A stretch of DNA of 64,000 nucleotides from Ophthalmolycus amberensis (GCA_024529925.1 JAFEUB010000735.1:2826364-2890363), one strand, 5' to 3'. Counted from the stretch's first letter, positions 35,640-49,300 are shown. Program-made: numbers and translations. Notes: generated from the sequence alone by a model not told the origin.

Positions 35640-38608
35640 CTACAACTTGCCCGGTAATAAGAAGAGGAACTCAACTAATAACAGCAGTGGCAGGAGCATC
35701 ACATTGACTGCCTGTTGTTCGGACCCTGACAAAGGCTCTGTGGAGACAAACCAAAGTAAGAAACAGAAGGAGAAACATGGACGCTGATGTCACTATACTA
35801 ACAAACTCACCTGCTATCATGATGTGTGTGGTGATATTGCTGTTCATGTTGGTGTGATTGTTGAAGGCCAGACAGGAATATGGACCACTTCGGTCCTTAC
35901 CGACACTGAACAGCTCCAACAATGGACCCGTAGTGTTCACAAGCTCTCCTCTGAAAGCCCACTGAAGCTGAGCTGGAGGATTGGACCGTGCTGAGCAGAG
36001 CACGGTCAGATTGGATCCGATGGGAAAGGAAGTCGTGTTCTGTCCATTCACTGTTAGCGCCATGTTATCTGGACCATCTGAGAAAGAGACAAAGAAAAAA
36101 CATAGAAGATAGGAGACGGCATTTAGTAGAACTGGTCGATTATATCAAATGATGATTGAAGTGACTCCGTCTTACTCACAGCTGATAGTAAAGTTTACAG
36201 GATCACTGGTTCCATTGCTGACGAGATTGAACACACGACAACTGAACGGTCCCTGGTCATAGCGCGTCACATTAACTATGGTGAGAGTGGAGTTCTCATG
36301 AGTGAGCTGAACTCTGTCACTGGCTTTAACCTCAGAGCTGCTGTTCATCCAGAGGAAAGAGAGAGAGGATCCAGAGGAGACGGAGCACGTAACGACTGCT
36401 GAACTCTTGAACTCCATCAGGTTGGTCTGATTGGTTCTTAGCGTCACATTTGAGATGGGCTCTGTGAGGATGAGACAAGGATCAACATGTTTCAACATAC
36501 TGTACCCTGTGAGGCTTTGTAGTAGGCAAGCATTCGAGGAAAAACATACATACAAATTATACAAATGGATGTTAGTGTTCATGTTTCATAGGCCTACGTT
36601 TTGTGGCCACTTTATCGATCTATAAAGTATTAAAAAAATGTATTTACCATAAATAAAGTTATCTGTTACAAGCTAAAAAGTGTTTCATTCGAAGGTAATT
36701 TAATAACTTATTACTTCATCTGGTGTAATTTTGTATGAAATCTATATTTAAGAGACCCTAATTATGTGAGGTAAAATATAAAACATGCTACGGCCTTTAC
36801 ATATACAACATGCAGGTATAATTCGTATAGTTTGTATCGTCTGAGGAGGCAGGGACATGTTGGGAGCTATTGACCCAGCAGAAACAGGCGCCGTGAAGCT
36901 GAAGGAACACGAAGACAAAAGGTCCAAAGGTGAGTGTTGACAGACACGGACAGAAACTATCCAGAGGACGCGATCATGTGAGCAAAAAGGGCAGCGAAAC
37001 CAAAACACAGGCAGGCTCTCACAGCCGTTCGCTGGTTGTCAGTCCAAATATCACGAGGGAGGAACATGAATTCCTTTAAGTCGTGTGAGTACTGTTTAGG
37101 GATGTTCTCTTTTCCTCACAACAGGAACCTGTTCCAGTAAGAAGGGTATAGTGTAAACAATTCATCAGCACATTTCTCTCTGCCTCGCCCCCTTTACGTG
37201 TCTAACTAGACTTGTTCACTGCAGTGAATTGATGTTCACTTTCTAATATGCTTCAGTGTGTTTGTTCGTATGTTCTGATTACCTTTAATATCATTTTCTC
37301 ATTTTTGACGATCTTGCTGTTTGACTGTTGTCTGTCAGCACGTCTTTATTTGCTCATAAGATTGACACTTTGCTGTCTCTGTCTACACCACCACTTCAAT
37401 TACATTTTCTGTGGGCCGCTAAAACTGGTTTCTTTGTTGACTGTACATATTCTTCATGTAACTGCCTGTGTCATTCAGGTTGAACACATAATATTTAAAA
37501 AAGTGACATCATCCAAAGCGACATTACTTTGACATTATAAGAGCATGACAATCTTTAAAAAACAAATTTTTTTTTTGTGAATGGTTTATGTTGATTAAAC
37601 GGTAAACACATACATTTTTTGTGATTTATTTTATAGAGTTTATTTACTCAACAATCCTGAAGTTTATTCAAAGCCTTCTTGAAAGCGCTAACCCAGTTGA
37701 AGATCATAAAAAGGGATGGATTATAATGAAGGAAATGCAAATGAATAAGGGCTCAAGTCTCTGTGACAGAAAACAGTTGCCCTCAGAAATGTCCTAGAAA
37801 AAGATATTCAATCTGCACTATACTAATAAAAATAACAAATATTTATAGTGGAAATAAGTCCAAAAATATGCTTCTCATATTACCTTCTTAAATATTACAC
37901 AAACCAGTACTACTTTAACTTTGTAAAGCTCTAAAGTGAGTTGATTTAACATTTGATCTTTTCCATGCAGGGTTAGGGCAGAGAAGACTGTGTTGTGAGG
38001 ATTTCTGTTTGAAACAACAGTTTGCCAACCAGACTCTTCTCTTCAATGCCATTTGGGCAGTTTACATTGGGCTGGTTTCTAATGCAATGGTTAGGAGAGG
38101 CTACAGAGTTTCTAAATTGATGAACTATTGAATGCAGTTATTGAACAAAGCCGTTTGTTTAGTCTCACCGAGAACAGTGATGGAAGCATTGGCCCTAAGC
38201 TGGGGCTCAGTGCTCTGCACTACGTAGACTCCCGAGTCAGCCACCGTGACGGAGTTCAGGGTGAGAGCTCCAGTGAGGACGTTGACTGACGCCCTGCCGC
38301 TGTGACTGGGGAAGACTGCCTGCTGGTCCCCCAGCCAGGTGAGGATGAGGGACGCTTCCACTGCCCAGCTTCCACTCCTCAGAGACGTCGAAGGAGACAG
38401 AGACAGCGTCACGGAGTCCCCAACTTCAGCAGGGTTGATGGAGGGCTGGACCTCCACAGCACCAGAGGCCAGAACACCTGAAGAAGAGAACATTTGTTAC
38501 TTACTGTTTCATCAATAACACCTTGCAGTATAGTTAAGTATGAAAGACACTACCTTGTATTAAAGCCAGCAATGCAATAGCCAGGGTTCCTTCACTTATC
38601 TTCTCCAT
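35640..38608 (-). CDS. CEACAM-like Ig-superfamily protein C, GPI-anchored type (336 aa)
   Basis: Five minus-strand exons, all phase 1: leader 38608-38554 (MEKISEGTLAIALLALIQ), N domain 38477-38169, A-type C2 domain 36461-36180, B-type C2 domain 36077-35811, tail 35737-35640. The N domain has no cysteine pair but keeps the DSGVYVV turn. The A-type domain shows VVTCSV and RYDQGPFSCRV; the B-type domain shows TVLCSARS and GPYSCLAF. The tail reads VMLLPLLLLVEFLFLLPGKL then stop, a GPI-type hydrophobic end. N-A-B order is the minimal CEACAM layout. A 1.7-kb intron (36462-38168) separates N from A and shows no further Ig exon. Confidence 0.87.
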
Positions 38609-41600
38609 TTTGTGTCGATGGTCTGAGGAAGTCCTCACTAGGTCTCTTCTATTATACTTACGTACATGCGTCCAGCCCCCTACCTACAAATACCTAAAGC
38701 AGCAACCCCAGTTCTTATCTGTATAGGCGGTTTCTGTTTTTTTGGTGTTTACTCTTGTCAAACTTACAAAGGGTGCATTGCGCTTTCCGCTTGCTATCTT
38801 TGGTAAGTTCTGTAAATGGCTAATGAGCAAAATGACAAATTATGACAGAAGGTATGTGAGGCAGGATTAGGGGGGTTGTGGGTAGTTATCCATTTGTATT
38901 CATTCGTTTTTTGTTGTTTTTGGCTAAATCATATTTTCTTTGTGGGAGGATTATGCTATATTTCTCCCCATCAGTGTCCTGTCTATCCCTGACCCTCATT
39001 GGATAGGTGTTATCTTTCGGGGAGGTTTTTTTTATCTTCTTCCCACCCCCCTGAAGTTTCGGTGTACCCATATATCACTCTCAGCTCAGTTTTTTTCCTG
39101 TGTGTCAAAGACAAAGAATTCGTCTCGATTCCACTCATGTTTTCAGCAGCTTTACACTCAAAATGAAAACACCTGCAGCAGCTTTGTGGAGTACATGTTT
39201 GCTGATAATGTCCATCTGGTGTGCTCTGTGTACTCAGTGTTCTGAATCTTGCAAGCAGCAACACATCAACAACCATCTATTTTTAATTTATGAGGGAGAA
39301 GACCATACACTGGATTATATGACCGACCAGCTGATACATTTGTATTTTCGCAGTTCAATCAGTGCACGTCTCCTCTCTTTCAGTCATTAGGAAGTGCTGT
39401 CATTTCTCTCATTACACATTGAGTAAGCAAACCATTATACCTTCCACAATACCACTCAGTAAACACCTGTGGCATTATTTGAGCTGCGGTGCAAAGTTCA
39501 GTATCTGAGCACACCTGTGTTGTGTAGCTTACACAGGAGGTGAGATTGATGACTGGGCAGCAGTATTTGTAGAGCATCAAGGTGAGTTTAAAGGAGCAGC
39601 AGCATTGAAAGGACAGCTTCTAATTATTTAACTGAACAGTACATATGTATCGTAATATTTATTACTTGTCTTTTTAGATGAATAGGCTTTTGCATTTAAG
39701 TTTGACACATGGTGTTGTCTGCTTGGCAGTGTTATAAACCATGGTCATAAGAGTTCTTAAAAACCCAAACAAATGATGTTTACATTCATCCTCACTAAAA
39801 CACAGTGTGCGTCTCCTTGAGATTTAACAGATGTGCCAAGTTCTAACAAGTTACTTCAGTAAAAGTACATAAGCGTCAAAATAAACTATAAGTACCAAAG
39901 TAAAAGTACTCACTTTGACCAATTTCAGAAAAATATATTATATTACAGAAATATAATTCAAGCTGTATCATCTATAAACACTCTTCTAATGTTGATAGAA
40001 AAGGGGGGACTAGTTTCGATACTTTATCCACTATTGGGTATGATTTATTAGTTGATTTTATGTTTATATTACATGTTTATTAATAACCAGTCTGAAAAGT
40101 AACTAGTACCTATAGCTGTCAAATAAATGGAGTACAATATTTGGAGCAGCATAAAGTGTTTAGTGTGCAAAATAGAACTTAATTTTTCCACCACTGGTGA
40201 GGGAATTATTACAGTTCATGTAGTCCGAACTGCCTGAGGAGCATTTCCACACATCCAAAGATTATAGTTTGAATAATGCTTCCGTGTTAATTTCTTTCAT
40301 TACTGGCCTCAAGTTAGTGTGAGAGGTAGTTTTTTCTGAGACTGTACAGAAAAAAACACGTCATCATTCCACATAATGCTCCTGATAACATCTGACTCAG
40401 TTTCTGCCCTGAAGTGATGCTTAATGCCCTCATGTCCTGGCTCTGTAATCCAACACCCGGACCAGAGGAACCACATTTTCCAAAAAGAGAGCAGAATCAA
40501 GACAGGTGTGGTGGATGCTTGGGCGGCATGACGAATCCACATTTGTTTGTTGATAATCCTTTCAGGTTGAATTATTGTTTATGGGAAACTTAGAAGTGTA
40601 AGATTACCTGCCTAGTGATGATTTGCATGTATAATTTATTAGTTGTATAATTTATTATTCTTGACATGGAGTAATTTCTATCATTACGACACAAGTATTT
40701 ATTTGGTTGGTTTGCTGATGGATTGATGCCCAATCACCTTGAGTGACTAGCTATTGTTATTCACATTAAGGAACACAATGGAAATATGCCTTTGGACATT
40801 ATATTATCATTGTATTATAATTGTACAGTTTTACTGTATCAACTAAGCAAACTAAACTAAAGGTTAAAATAGTAAATAATAAAATAAATAGCTCAATACG
40901 GACTTCACGTTGTTGCTTGTTATGTCACTGACAGCACAGCACCACCTTTTGGAAAGCAAACAGCAGTCCATGAATAAAACTGAAAAAAGAGCAAAGTAAA
41001 GAAAACGCAAGAAAAGGCCTAGAAAAGAAAAGAAAAGAAAACTTTGATGAACACAGTGTCAGTAACACCTCATGGCCAGATGGCAACAGATCAAGCAAGT
41101 CAGTTTTGGGGGGTTTATTATAACATACACCTTGTAAATGTCCTTGTACTTGTTTGTACCACCACCATAGATTTGTAGTTTTCAAAACAAACGCAGTGTT
41201 CCAACTGAAACTTGAACAGAGGCTAAATATATAACTCAGCTCTGGTGTGGAATGAGAAGTCTTTTTTTCGCTATGTTACATAAACAGCATCGTTTTAAAT
41301 AGTTTTCTAGGTTTACTTCCCCATTCCAACTAAACCACAGGGCCAAAATAATTTGCAACAGGTGAGACAACATCCTGAGAAAAAAAGACAAAAGAACAAA
41401 AAGGACGGATAATATAAAATGGAAAAGCAAAATACACAAGAGGCCTCCGTCTCCCTCATGTTAGTTGTGATTGATTATCTTATCTGTCTTATTTGTTCAG
41501 TTTAAGGGAAGTTAAGAGGGACTTTCTTGAGTCACTAACCTCGTGTATTTCAACACATCACTATAAAGGAGTCGGTTATTTTTTCGACATAAATTGACTT

Positions 41601-42510
41601 CACACAAACCTCTTTTCAGCATCCGTGTGAATCAGTAACACATCCAGGTCAGAGGTCAACTTCAAGTCAAACTCTGCGTTCCTATATCCATACTACCGTG
41701 CTATTTATTATGTCAGGAAAATATTTAGTAGACATGTCCTAATACATAGTATGTCAAATACAGTGTGCCAAAAACCCGCAGTATGACCCAGTGTGTGCAC
41801 ACTGCATGCAACAGTACGCACTTTGTAAGAGCAGCTGCAGTACGAACTGAAGTAAAAAATTGTACAGAATTGCAAAAGGATTTGATGACAGCTGATTGCT
41901 GAAACCCAGAGTCTCAGTAAAAGTCATACAAAAACTATGTCACTGTAGCTTCCCAAAAAAAACCTGATTTAGTATGTATACGATGGGTAAAAATGGAAAT
42001 GACCTAATTACACTGCAGTAAAAGAAAATCCTAAATAACACCATAACTTTGACCTGAATTTATATGAACTCAGAAGTCATTTATCAGATAGGCTTCATTG
42101 TCAAATGTAACCATGTGAAAAAAACAGATAATGTATTGTCTCTCTTATTGCAGTCCTGCTGTTCTCACACATTTCGGCCGCTGCTGCTAACGGTGAGAAA
42201 CATACATAATAGTCTTTTGTAAAGGAAATATACTGTTGAGCTATTTCAATTTTGGGGTTTATACTGATATTTTACATTTTTGAATATTTCCTCAAAGTTA
42301 TTCTATTTTGTACACTTTTACTTAATTTTGCTTCCATGGCTTCATAAACATATTTACTCTTATTTGGAGGATTTATGGTATACAATAATTGATGAACAAC
42401 TAAATTTGGTGTGTTAAAATGGGTGAACCAGTGTATTCTAACATGAAAAGTTTAAAAGATAAAAGGCAAAGAAAAACATTTCCAAAAGTGCAAATACACT
42501 CAATAAAGCT
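38609..42510. other. Intergenic region with repeats and one orphan exon
   Basis: No complete gene found. About 39850-40200 resembles a dispersed fish repeat (AGTAAAAGTAC motifs). A signal-peptide-like exon lies at 42154-42192. The rest is AT-rich without supported features. Confidence 0.4.
42154..42192 (+). pseudogene. Orphan signal-peptide-like exon on the plus strand
   Basis: A pyrimidine-rich tract ending TTATTGCAG, then 39 bases, then GTGAGA. The exon is phase 1 at both ends and encodes LLFSHISAAAAN, the second half of a signal peptide. A possible first exon at 39163-39190 (MKTPAAALW, phase 1, donor GTACAT) would join in frame, but the intron is 3 kb and the donor weak. No downstream plus-strand Ig exon follows; gene D lies on the other strand. 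Read as a relic of a further gene in opposite orientation. Confidence 0.35.
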
Positions 42511-44755
42511 TTAAAAAGCAAAAAGCAGCAGCAATCCCAGGCTGACGATCATTGAAGGAAGTCCACTTAGCTGCACCGCCTCTGATCCAGAGAGAGGAAT
42601 ACCTGTGTGAGTGTGAAGATGACAAATCAAGTCATTAAACTGGATTGAACATGTAACTTGACGCTGATGTGATAGTAGACACAGGAGCAAGTAGAGAGTT
42701 GTTTGTACCTAAAACTTCTACCAACTTGGTGGCCTCAGCAGAGCGTCCAACTGCTGCATTTTCTGCAACACAGGTGAAGTTTTGGGAAGTACCCGGTATG
42801 GAAGAGGTCCACTTGAGCTCATTTCCATGGACTGAAAAGTAGGTTCCAATGGGGAAACCCTGCCTGAACGTCCATCTGACAGTACAATCCACATTTAAGG
42901 TACAGCTCGTCAAGCAGGTGAATGTACTCAATATGCCAGGAAACACGGTGTCGGGTCCGCTGATGCTGACGTTCCAAGGATCAAGTACAAAACAAAAGAA
43001 AGTTCACTCCAGTATGTGAACAATACTGTAATACATTCTTTGAACTATTCTTCACTCAATGACCACTTACAGCTGAGTAGGTAGCCCAGGCTGAAAACTC
43101 TTGTCTGTTGAAACGTCGCCTGCAGAAGTCTCACACATGTAGAATCCAGCATCAGAAGAAAGCGGCGAGTCAAAGTGAAGTGTGAGGTTGTTTTGCAGCA
43201 GCTGCATATTTTCACGCAGGCTCACCTTCTGTCCGTCTTTGTGCCAGACCACCTGGTTCACCGGCTGTGAAGGGTCACCTGCTGGAGCACCATGGCAGAC
43301 CAGATCCAGCGGCTGGTTGAGAGATGGGACAGTGTTCGGAGGACTGATTTGCACGGACATTCGATCTGTAACAGGGGACATTAGCAGAAGATTTTAAAAT
43401 CAGTGACCGAAAGAAGAAGTACACACATCAGAGATAATAGATGTAAATTGTGTGTCACTCAAACTCTGCATATTGTGCGTATAATAATGAAGTCATTTTT
43501 TTGAAGGTAGGATTCAGAGCATTGATATATACAGCAAACTATTTGCTTTGTAAAGATCTAGAGGAGTTATGTCTACCTGAGCAGAGAATTAAGTTGTTCT
43601 TCCTCTGTGTGTGGCAGCTGCACATGCTCTTAGTGCATCTTAGTGCATCACCATGTTGAGAGGCAATAGCAATGCTCCCAGTTTTGTATATAGTACCATT
43701 AAAATATCCAAGTAAAAGTACTTTTTTTTTTTTTACCAAAGTGTTCTGTTTGTTTGTTTTGTTTGTCTTTGCCCTGTAAAGCGTCTTTGGGTATCTTGAA
43801 AAGCGCTATAGAAAATCGATGTATTATTACTTATTCTGCATAAAAATTGACCCTGTGACTGACAAATTATTATAAAACATTATTAGATCGTAAATACTGA
43901 TCCATCAATGTGGAAGTCCTTGAACTATTTTATATATTTTAGGTAAATTACCTCAACATTTTACTTTCCACCTCGGCACACAGTGATAAACGTGCTCTAC
44001 TTACTCTTAATTTCTACAATGGAGGTAATACTGCTGGAGACTCCCGTTTCCGGATTGAGCACATTGCATTGTAAATCTACTATGTTGTCCAGTCCATTTG
44101 GTGTCCAGGTGAATTTGCTCCCGTTGACCGTGCGGCCCATAAAGGACCAGGTGTAGATGCAGTTTGGTTGGCATGAAGAGGAACAGGTGAAAGTGGTACT
44201 GAAACCAGCTGTGACCTGCCCGGTCCAGGAAATCTGCTCCCAGGCCTCCAAACCTGGTGCACCTGAGGAGAGCAGGAGTCAATTGTATCAGACGATGATG
44301 ATGTAATATTAAGTTCTTATTTCTTATCAATTACAGTATATTCTCAATATATGTAAAAGGCTATTTCAGAGGCCTTGCTAAAAAAAAAATATATATATAT
44401 ATATACTGTATGTATATTCTTGTGAAGACCACCTCAGAAAAGATAAAAGTCATATTTCAAATCATAGCAGTGAGTCAAGGCTAGTGTAAACTTTAAACAC
44501 CTTACATAACGTCGGAAACATGAAGAAAAGATTCAGTGCAGAATCAAAAATTAAACAATGTTTCATTTTTTTATCCTCCGAAACATCACCAGCTTTCTTA
44601 ATATCACAAACTGTCTAAACACTCATATATATGGTTTTTAATCAGAACCTGGAGTAACAAGCTACCGTTTATAAAAATCTGCTCTTACCCATCAGTGCCA
44701 CCAGCAAAACACAGTGAAGACCCCTCCAGTAGCGTATCATAGTAATGTTTCTCAT
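42511..44755 (-). CDS. Ig-superfamily protein D, GPI-anchored type, cysteine-rich domains (322 aa)
   Basis: Five minus-strand exons: leader 44755-44689, Ig 44262-44005, Ig 43365-43071, Ig 42965-42709 and tail 42602-42511. The frame closes at 322 aa. The intron between the second and third Ig exons is phase 2, unlike all others. Domains 1 and 3 have an unusual start, TFTCSSSCQPNC and TFTCLTSCTLNVDC, with two extra cysteines near the B strand, then YTWSF or VRWTF and a later Cys. Domain 2 is ordinary (LVCHG...FYMCET). The tail reads MIVSLGLLLLFAF then stop, a GPI-type end. I do not recognise a named family; neighbours make it part of the same Ig cluster, but it is not a close relative of A-C. 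Confidence 0.8.
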
Positions 44756-44804
44756 GGCAGACTCCTTTGTGTGTTTGAAAATAAGAACTACGGAGTCTCC
44801 TTTT

Positions 44805-45766
44805 CAGTGGCGGCTGGTCAATAGAGGGCCATGGGGCATGGCCCCACCATGAGCCACACAAAAAAAAAAAAAAAAAAAAAAAAAATTATAATAATCATAA
44901 ATTATACAAATTGTCAATATTTGTGTTTTTGAACTGTGGAATGTACCCAGTAATGTGTGTAAAATATGATATCTGCGCAAAATATATGCTTTTCCTGCTC
45001 GTCCTCTCCGCCTGTGTGCTCTCTGCTCGTGCTCTCAGCCTGTGTGCTCTCTGCTCGTGCTCTCTGCCTGTGTGCGCGACACCTCTGAGAACGCGCAGCT
45101 AGGGGGGCTTGATCGTTTTGGCCCAAAAGAGACGGGTCTATGAAGCAGTTTAGCCAATTGCTGATTCAAGATATAAATGAGTGACATACAATTTAGCCAA
45201 TCAGCGCCCTCAAATAGATTCAGCTTGGGGCTAGAACGATCAAGCCCCCCTCGCTGCGCGTTCTCGTCAGGAGAAGTCTCTACGCGCGAGCGCCAGCGCG
45301 AGCACTCCTCCTCCAAGACCCGTTTGAGAGGAGAACACATGGAGAACTCTGTCAAGCTACATATTCGGCAAAGTGAACATCTTTTCTTCTACATAGCCTC
45401 AGTCTCATCTGCTTAACTTGGTCATGGAGGCATCAACATGTAATAGAGATGTTAAATTAACAGTGAAAACTCATCATAGCTTAATTTAACATCAGTATTC
45501 ATAATTACACTTCATGTTTACTTCTCCTGATCTTTACCTCCTATAACAAGGTCCATAGGGGCATCTCAATAAATAAACATGTCATATTATATTATATAAG
45601 TGTTATTTACTGATTGTTTTCGTGTTGGAATACATGTTAAATATTTAACTGCCAAGTAATAATGCGTGTTTGATACTTACATTTTTTTTGCATTAAATCA
45701 TACTGGGATGTTTGCTGAAATTGATAGGATGGCCCTACCTAGAACATTTTCCACCAGCCGCCACTG
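44805..45766. mobile_element. Non-autonomous hAT-type DNA transposon (962 bp)
   Basis: Terminal inverted repeats CAGTGGCGGCTGG and CCAGCCGCCACTG, flanked by an exact 8-bp duplication CTCCTTTT (44797-44804 and 45767-45774), which is diagnostic of the hAT superfamily. No transposase frame. An internal inverted pair, GCTTGATCGTT near 45106 and AACGATCAAGC near 45236, can form a large hairpin. A 24-base A-run lies near 44861-44884. Confidence 0.9.
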
Positions 45767-46022
45767 CTCCTTTTATAAACCACGAAAACATTACTCATTT
45801 CAGTCACACCCAGCATCTTGCTCAACATCAGAATTTACTTGATAACGAAATCTTTTAGCAAAGGAAATGTCCTTAAACTATGACAGGAAATCTGCAATTA
45901 CAGTACAAAGGTTCAGTTAGCTTTTGTGACTTTTGTAAATTGTGGGATGATGTGACCTTTTTGTTTTTAATTCCGTGAATATGGATTCGTCTAAATCGGA
46001 AGAAAACAGTGACACGACAAGT

Positions 46023-46329
46023 TGTGACGGTTCCCTATCTTGGTTACTTGTATGTTCCTTTAAGGCAGCAGGTACCAGAGGTGGTGATCACCCTGAGGCA
46101 CAGGGTGGATGAAGTGGAGGCACCTGGGCCCGGTGCGCTCCCACTATAAGGCTCCGCCTTCCCGCCAACCAGTGGCGCTCTACCATCACCCCGTGGAGGA
46201 ACGAGCACGGCGCGTTCGCAACCACCATTGCCAGTTAGATACTTTGTTTGGTCTATTAAACTCTTTACTTTTGGTCAACTGTGTGCGTCTCCGTGGTTAG
46301 GTCATGGCTGTCAGAGCCAGGTCGTGACA
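46023..46329 (+). mobile_element. Solo LTR, 307 bp
   Basis: Starts TGTGACGG and ends CGTGACA, flanked by CAAGT on both sides (46018-46022, 46330-46334). Contains CTATAAGG near 46143 and a TATTAAA near 46254, fitting promoter and polyadenylation signals in plus orientation. Confidence 0.78.
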
Positions 46330-46334
46330 CAAGT

Positions 46335-49300
46335 AGAAACAGATGTGTTGAAATGTCTGTTGTTCTGGACAGTTATGTCAGAGCTTTGTATCAAACACTA
46401 GATGGAATTGTTTCACCAGAGTTTGTCATAACTTGTGGTTCCGCCCTCTTTTAAATATAGCCTTTATATAAAGTACAATAAATGACCTGAATTTTTTTTT
46501 ATTTTTTTACTGCAGCAGTCTCTCAGCAGGCCAAGAAATTGGTGCCAATATAATAATAAAGCAGCCTTACAGTGTAGGATCTGTTCTTCTTATCAAATAT
46601 AAAAAATAAACATTGCATTGTCTGCATTATTTAGCCTGAGGGATGTGAAAACAGTCCTGTCATTACAACATTTATTTTAGTAATGATGAGTTTTTTTACA
46701 TTAAAGTTCCACTCATCATAGATGACTCGTCCAACTAAACACCGTGTGTGTACAAAGAGGTGGGGCTTTTCTGGTGAAAAGCTTTCAACAGCAAAACAGT
46801 GTAAACATTGGTGTGTGAAAACTGTTCTGTTTCTCTTAGTCTTAAATTTCTTAGGTTTTGTGTTGATTAAGAGATTTAAGAGCACAAAGGAGAATATTAC
46901 TCATTCATTACTCATACTGAACTTTGAATTTATTGCAGTAATTAAACAGATTACACAATGATTCTTGATAACAAACTACTCTGTCCTCAGTAAGACCATT
47001 TCAGATTTTCACTGGACTGAATTTCCCTTAAAAATTCCGCCCACATTTATGATCCACTATTGACCATAGGCATTGTAAATAACAGACAGCCACAAGCTAT
47101 TGTGCCATCTGGTTATTTGCATATTCGCTATATTTATAGAATGTACCATGAACTTTGAAAATATGAAAACAAAGACAATTGTAGAATCAGATTCAGTGTC
47201 TTCATTGTGATGTGTTTGGATTTGCATGTGCAAAGTCGGCAAATGCACAAACGTCACATATGTGGGACATGCTTCACAAATGTCAAAAATAAAATAGTTT
47301 AATCATCTGAATGAGCAGTGAAATTATTACAAATACAACCTGAGTTACAATCACTGCATTCTATCTTTGGTCAAACGTTAATCACATGTTCAGTTTGGTG
47401 TGGCATTAAATGAAATGGCATTAAATGACAAAGTTTAAAGTTAGATAAAACAAAAATAATAATAATAAAAGAGTGGAGAGGATTCTGCTCGACAAATCAT
47501 GATACAACACAATTCACTATGAAACAAGAATTAGAATTAAACATACCAAAGCTTTAACCTACTAATATTAAGGTGTTTAGTATGGTAGCCAGAGTCAATT
47601 CATTTGAAAAAGCAAAACCCCAAACAATAAAACACCTGGATTCAAAAAGCCCTGTAAGGGCACAGGATTCTTAAAGGATGCTATGCACAGTTAACAGAGA
47701 GTCTCAAAATGAACCAAATGCCATAAAAACAAACCTTTAATTAAAAAACTACAGCCTTTTAAGTTGTAAATTTTGGTCAGCTTCAACTTTGTTTTTTTTA
47801 CCCGTCAAACGGTGTGTGTAATCCATTAAAAATACCATGATATATTACAATCCATTCATTTGTCGACCAATTATCTCCTTAAAATACCATTAGAATACCC
47901 CTATTGTATCATGAAGGGGAAATTGATTGACTTTCAAGGTAAAAACAAACAAACTGGGAGTGTGGGAGACGTTTAGTTTGCAAAACAATACTTCATTACA
48001 ATCCAGGTGAAATCAACCATGCGTGCAGCTCACATGGAGTTTGAGCTTTACTGATGAGTAACTAATGGGGGAGGGGAAATCTGCCAAACTCCCATTCACT
48101 CATTAACTCAGGTTGGGAGACTTCACTCTCTTCATCTAAAAAAAGGGTGCAACTAAAACAGAACTTGTGTATATAATGTCTGATGGCATTGATCTGGCTG
48201 TTAATGTGGAGCCAGGCTGAAAACAAATGACTTTCTGCCTTCATCCTCGCCCTTTAAATACACATTTACAACTGAGAAAGACACAAGACACTTGTCATAC
48301 TTGTAATTTCATACATTTGTTGTGATAACAGATACAATTTATGATGACGCTACAGAGAACTATCACCTGAATCTGCTGCTCCCCTCGGGTTTACGGAGCT
48401 TTATAGTGAGTTACAGCTCGTTGTTTAACTGTCCGACCTGAATCTCACTGCTCTCATAGTGTCACGTTTTCAATGGGTTTGGATTTTCTTATTATTTTCG
48501 TGTTTTTCCAATCTAAAGGTGGCACTCATGACTTAGTTCTTGCTGATGGCCTTACCATCGCCAATACTATCACAATTCAGACATAACTACCGGTACTTAA
48601 CCTCAAAGTGAGCCCCATCACACAGTGTGTTCTGCTTTATTGACAAATGAAACCCCTCTGTGTGCAAACATGCTGCATTTAATGCCTTAGAATAAAGATA
48701 CAGTCAACAACTTGTAATGTGGGATTTACAAATGTCTTCATAAAAGTAAAGTTATGTACAGGATTGAGAAGTCACACCGTAAGTGTATGCAGAAATATTA
48801 ACTTCTGCTTTACTTGCAATGTTTCACTTCTTTGAATTACTTCCCTGTTGGCTTGAGGCCTTCGAGGGAGATATGCTAAGAGATAAAGCACCATATAATT
48901 TTATCACACAGCAACTTTTACTGACATGTACCGTAAACGTGATCTGAATTACTCTGATGATCACTTGCGGGAAAAGACTGAGATGTTTCTTACAGGCAAC
49001 AGTTTCCATGAGCCTTTTATAGGACCTGCAAGACTTAAGGTCATTATTAGGTGTAGCCTTTTGGATGATTGTGGGATGACAAAGTTCAACTTAATCACTC
49101 TGGAATTAAATTATAAAGATGTGTTTATCTATTGATCTTTCAACTGTTCCTTTGGACCAGATACCACTGGAAGGTAAATTAGATATTGTTAAATAACCAA
49201 TATGTTTTGTTTTTGTAAGATGCTAAATAAATATGAAAACAAAGCCATAACTCATAAGCTGGAATCTAAACTGGAATCACACATGTGGAGTCAAACATGA

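Noticed and set aside
36853..36931. Possible plus-strand exon (MLGAIDPAE...) ending at a GTGAGT donor in a gene C intron
   Set aside because: Single short frame with an in-frame stop upstream, no downstream exon and no recognisable homology.
39100..39390. Plus-strand frame with a leader-like segment (MKTPAAALW...)
   Set aside because: As a stand-alone 96-codon protein it has no support; only its first 28 coding bases are kept as a possible partner of the orphan exon at 42154.
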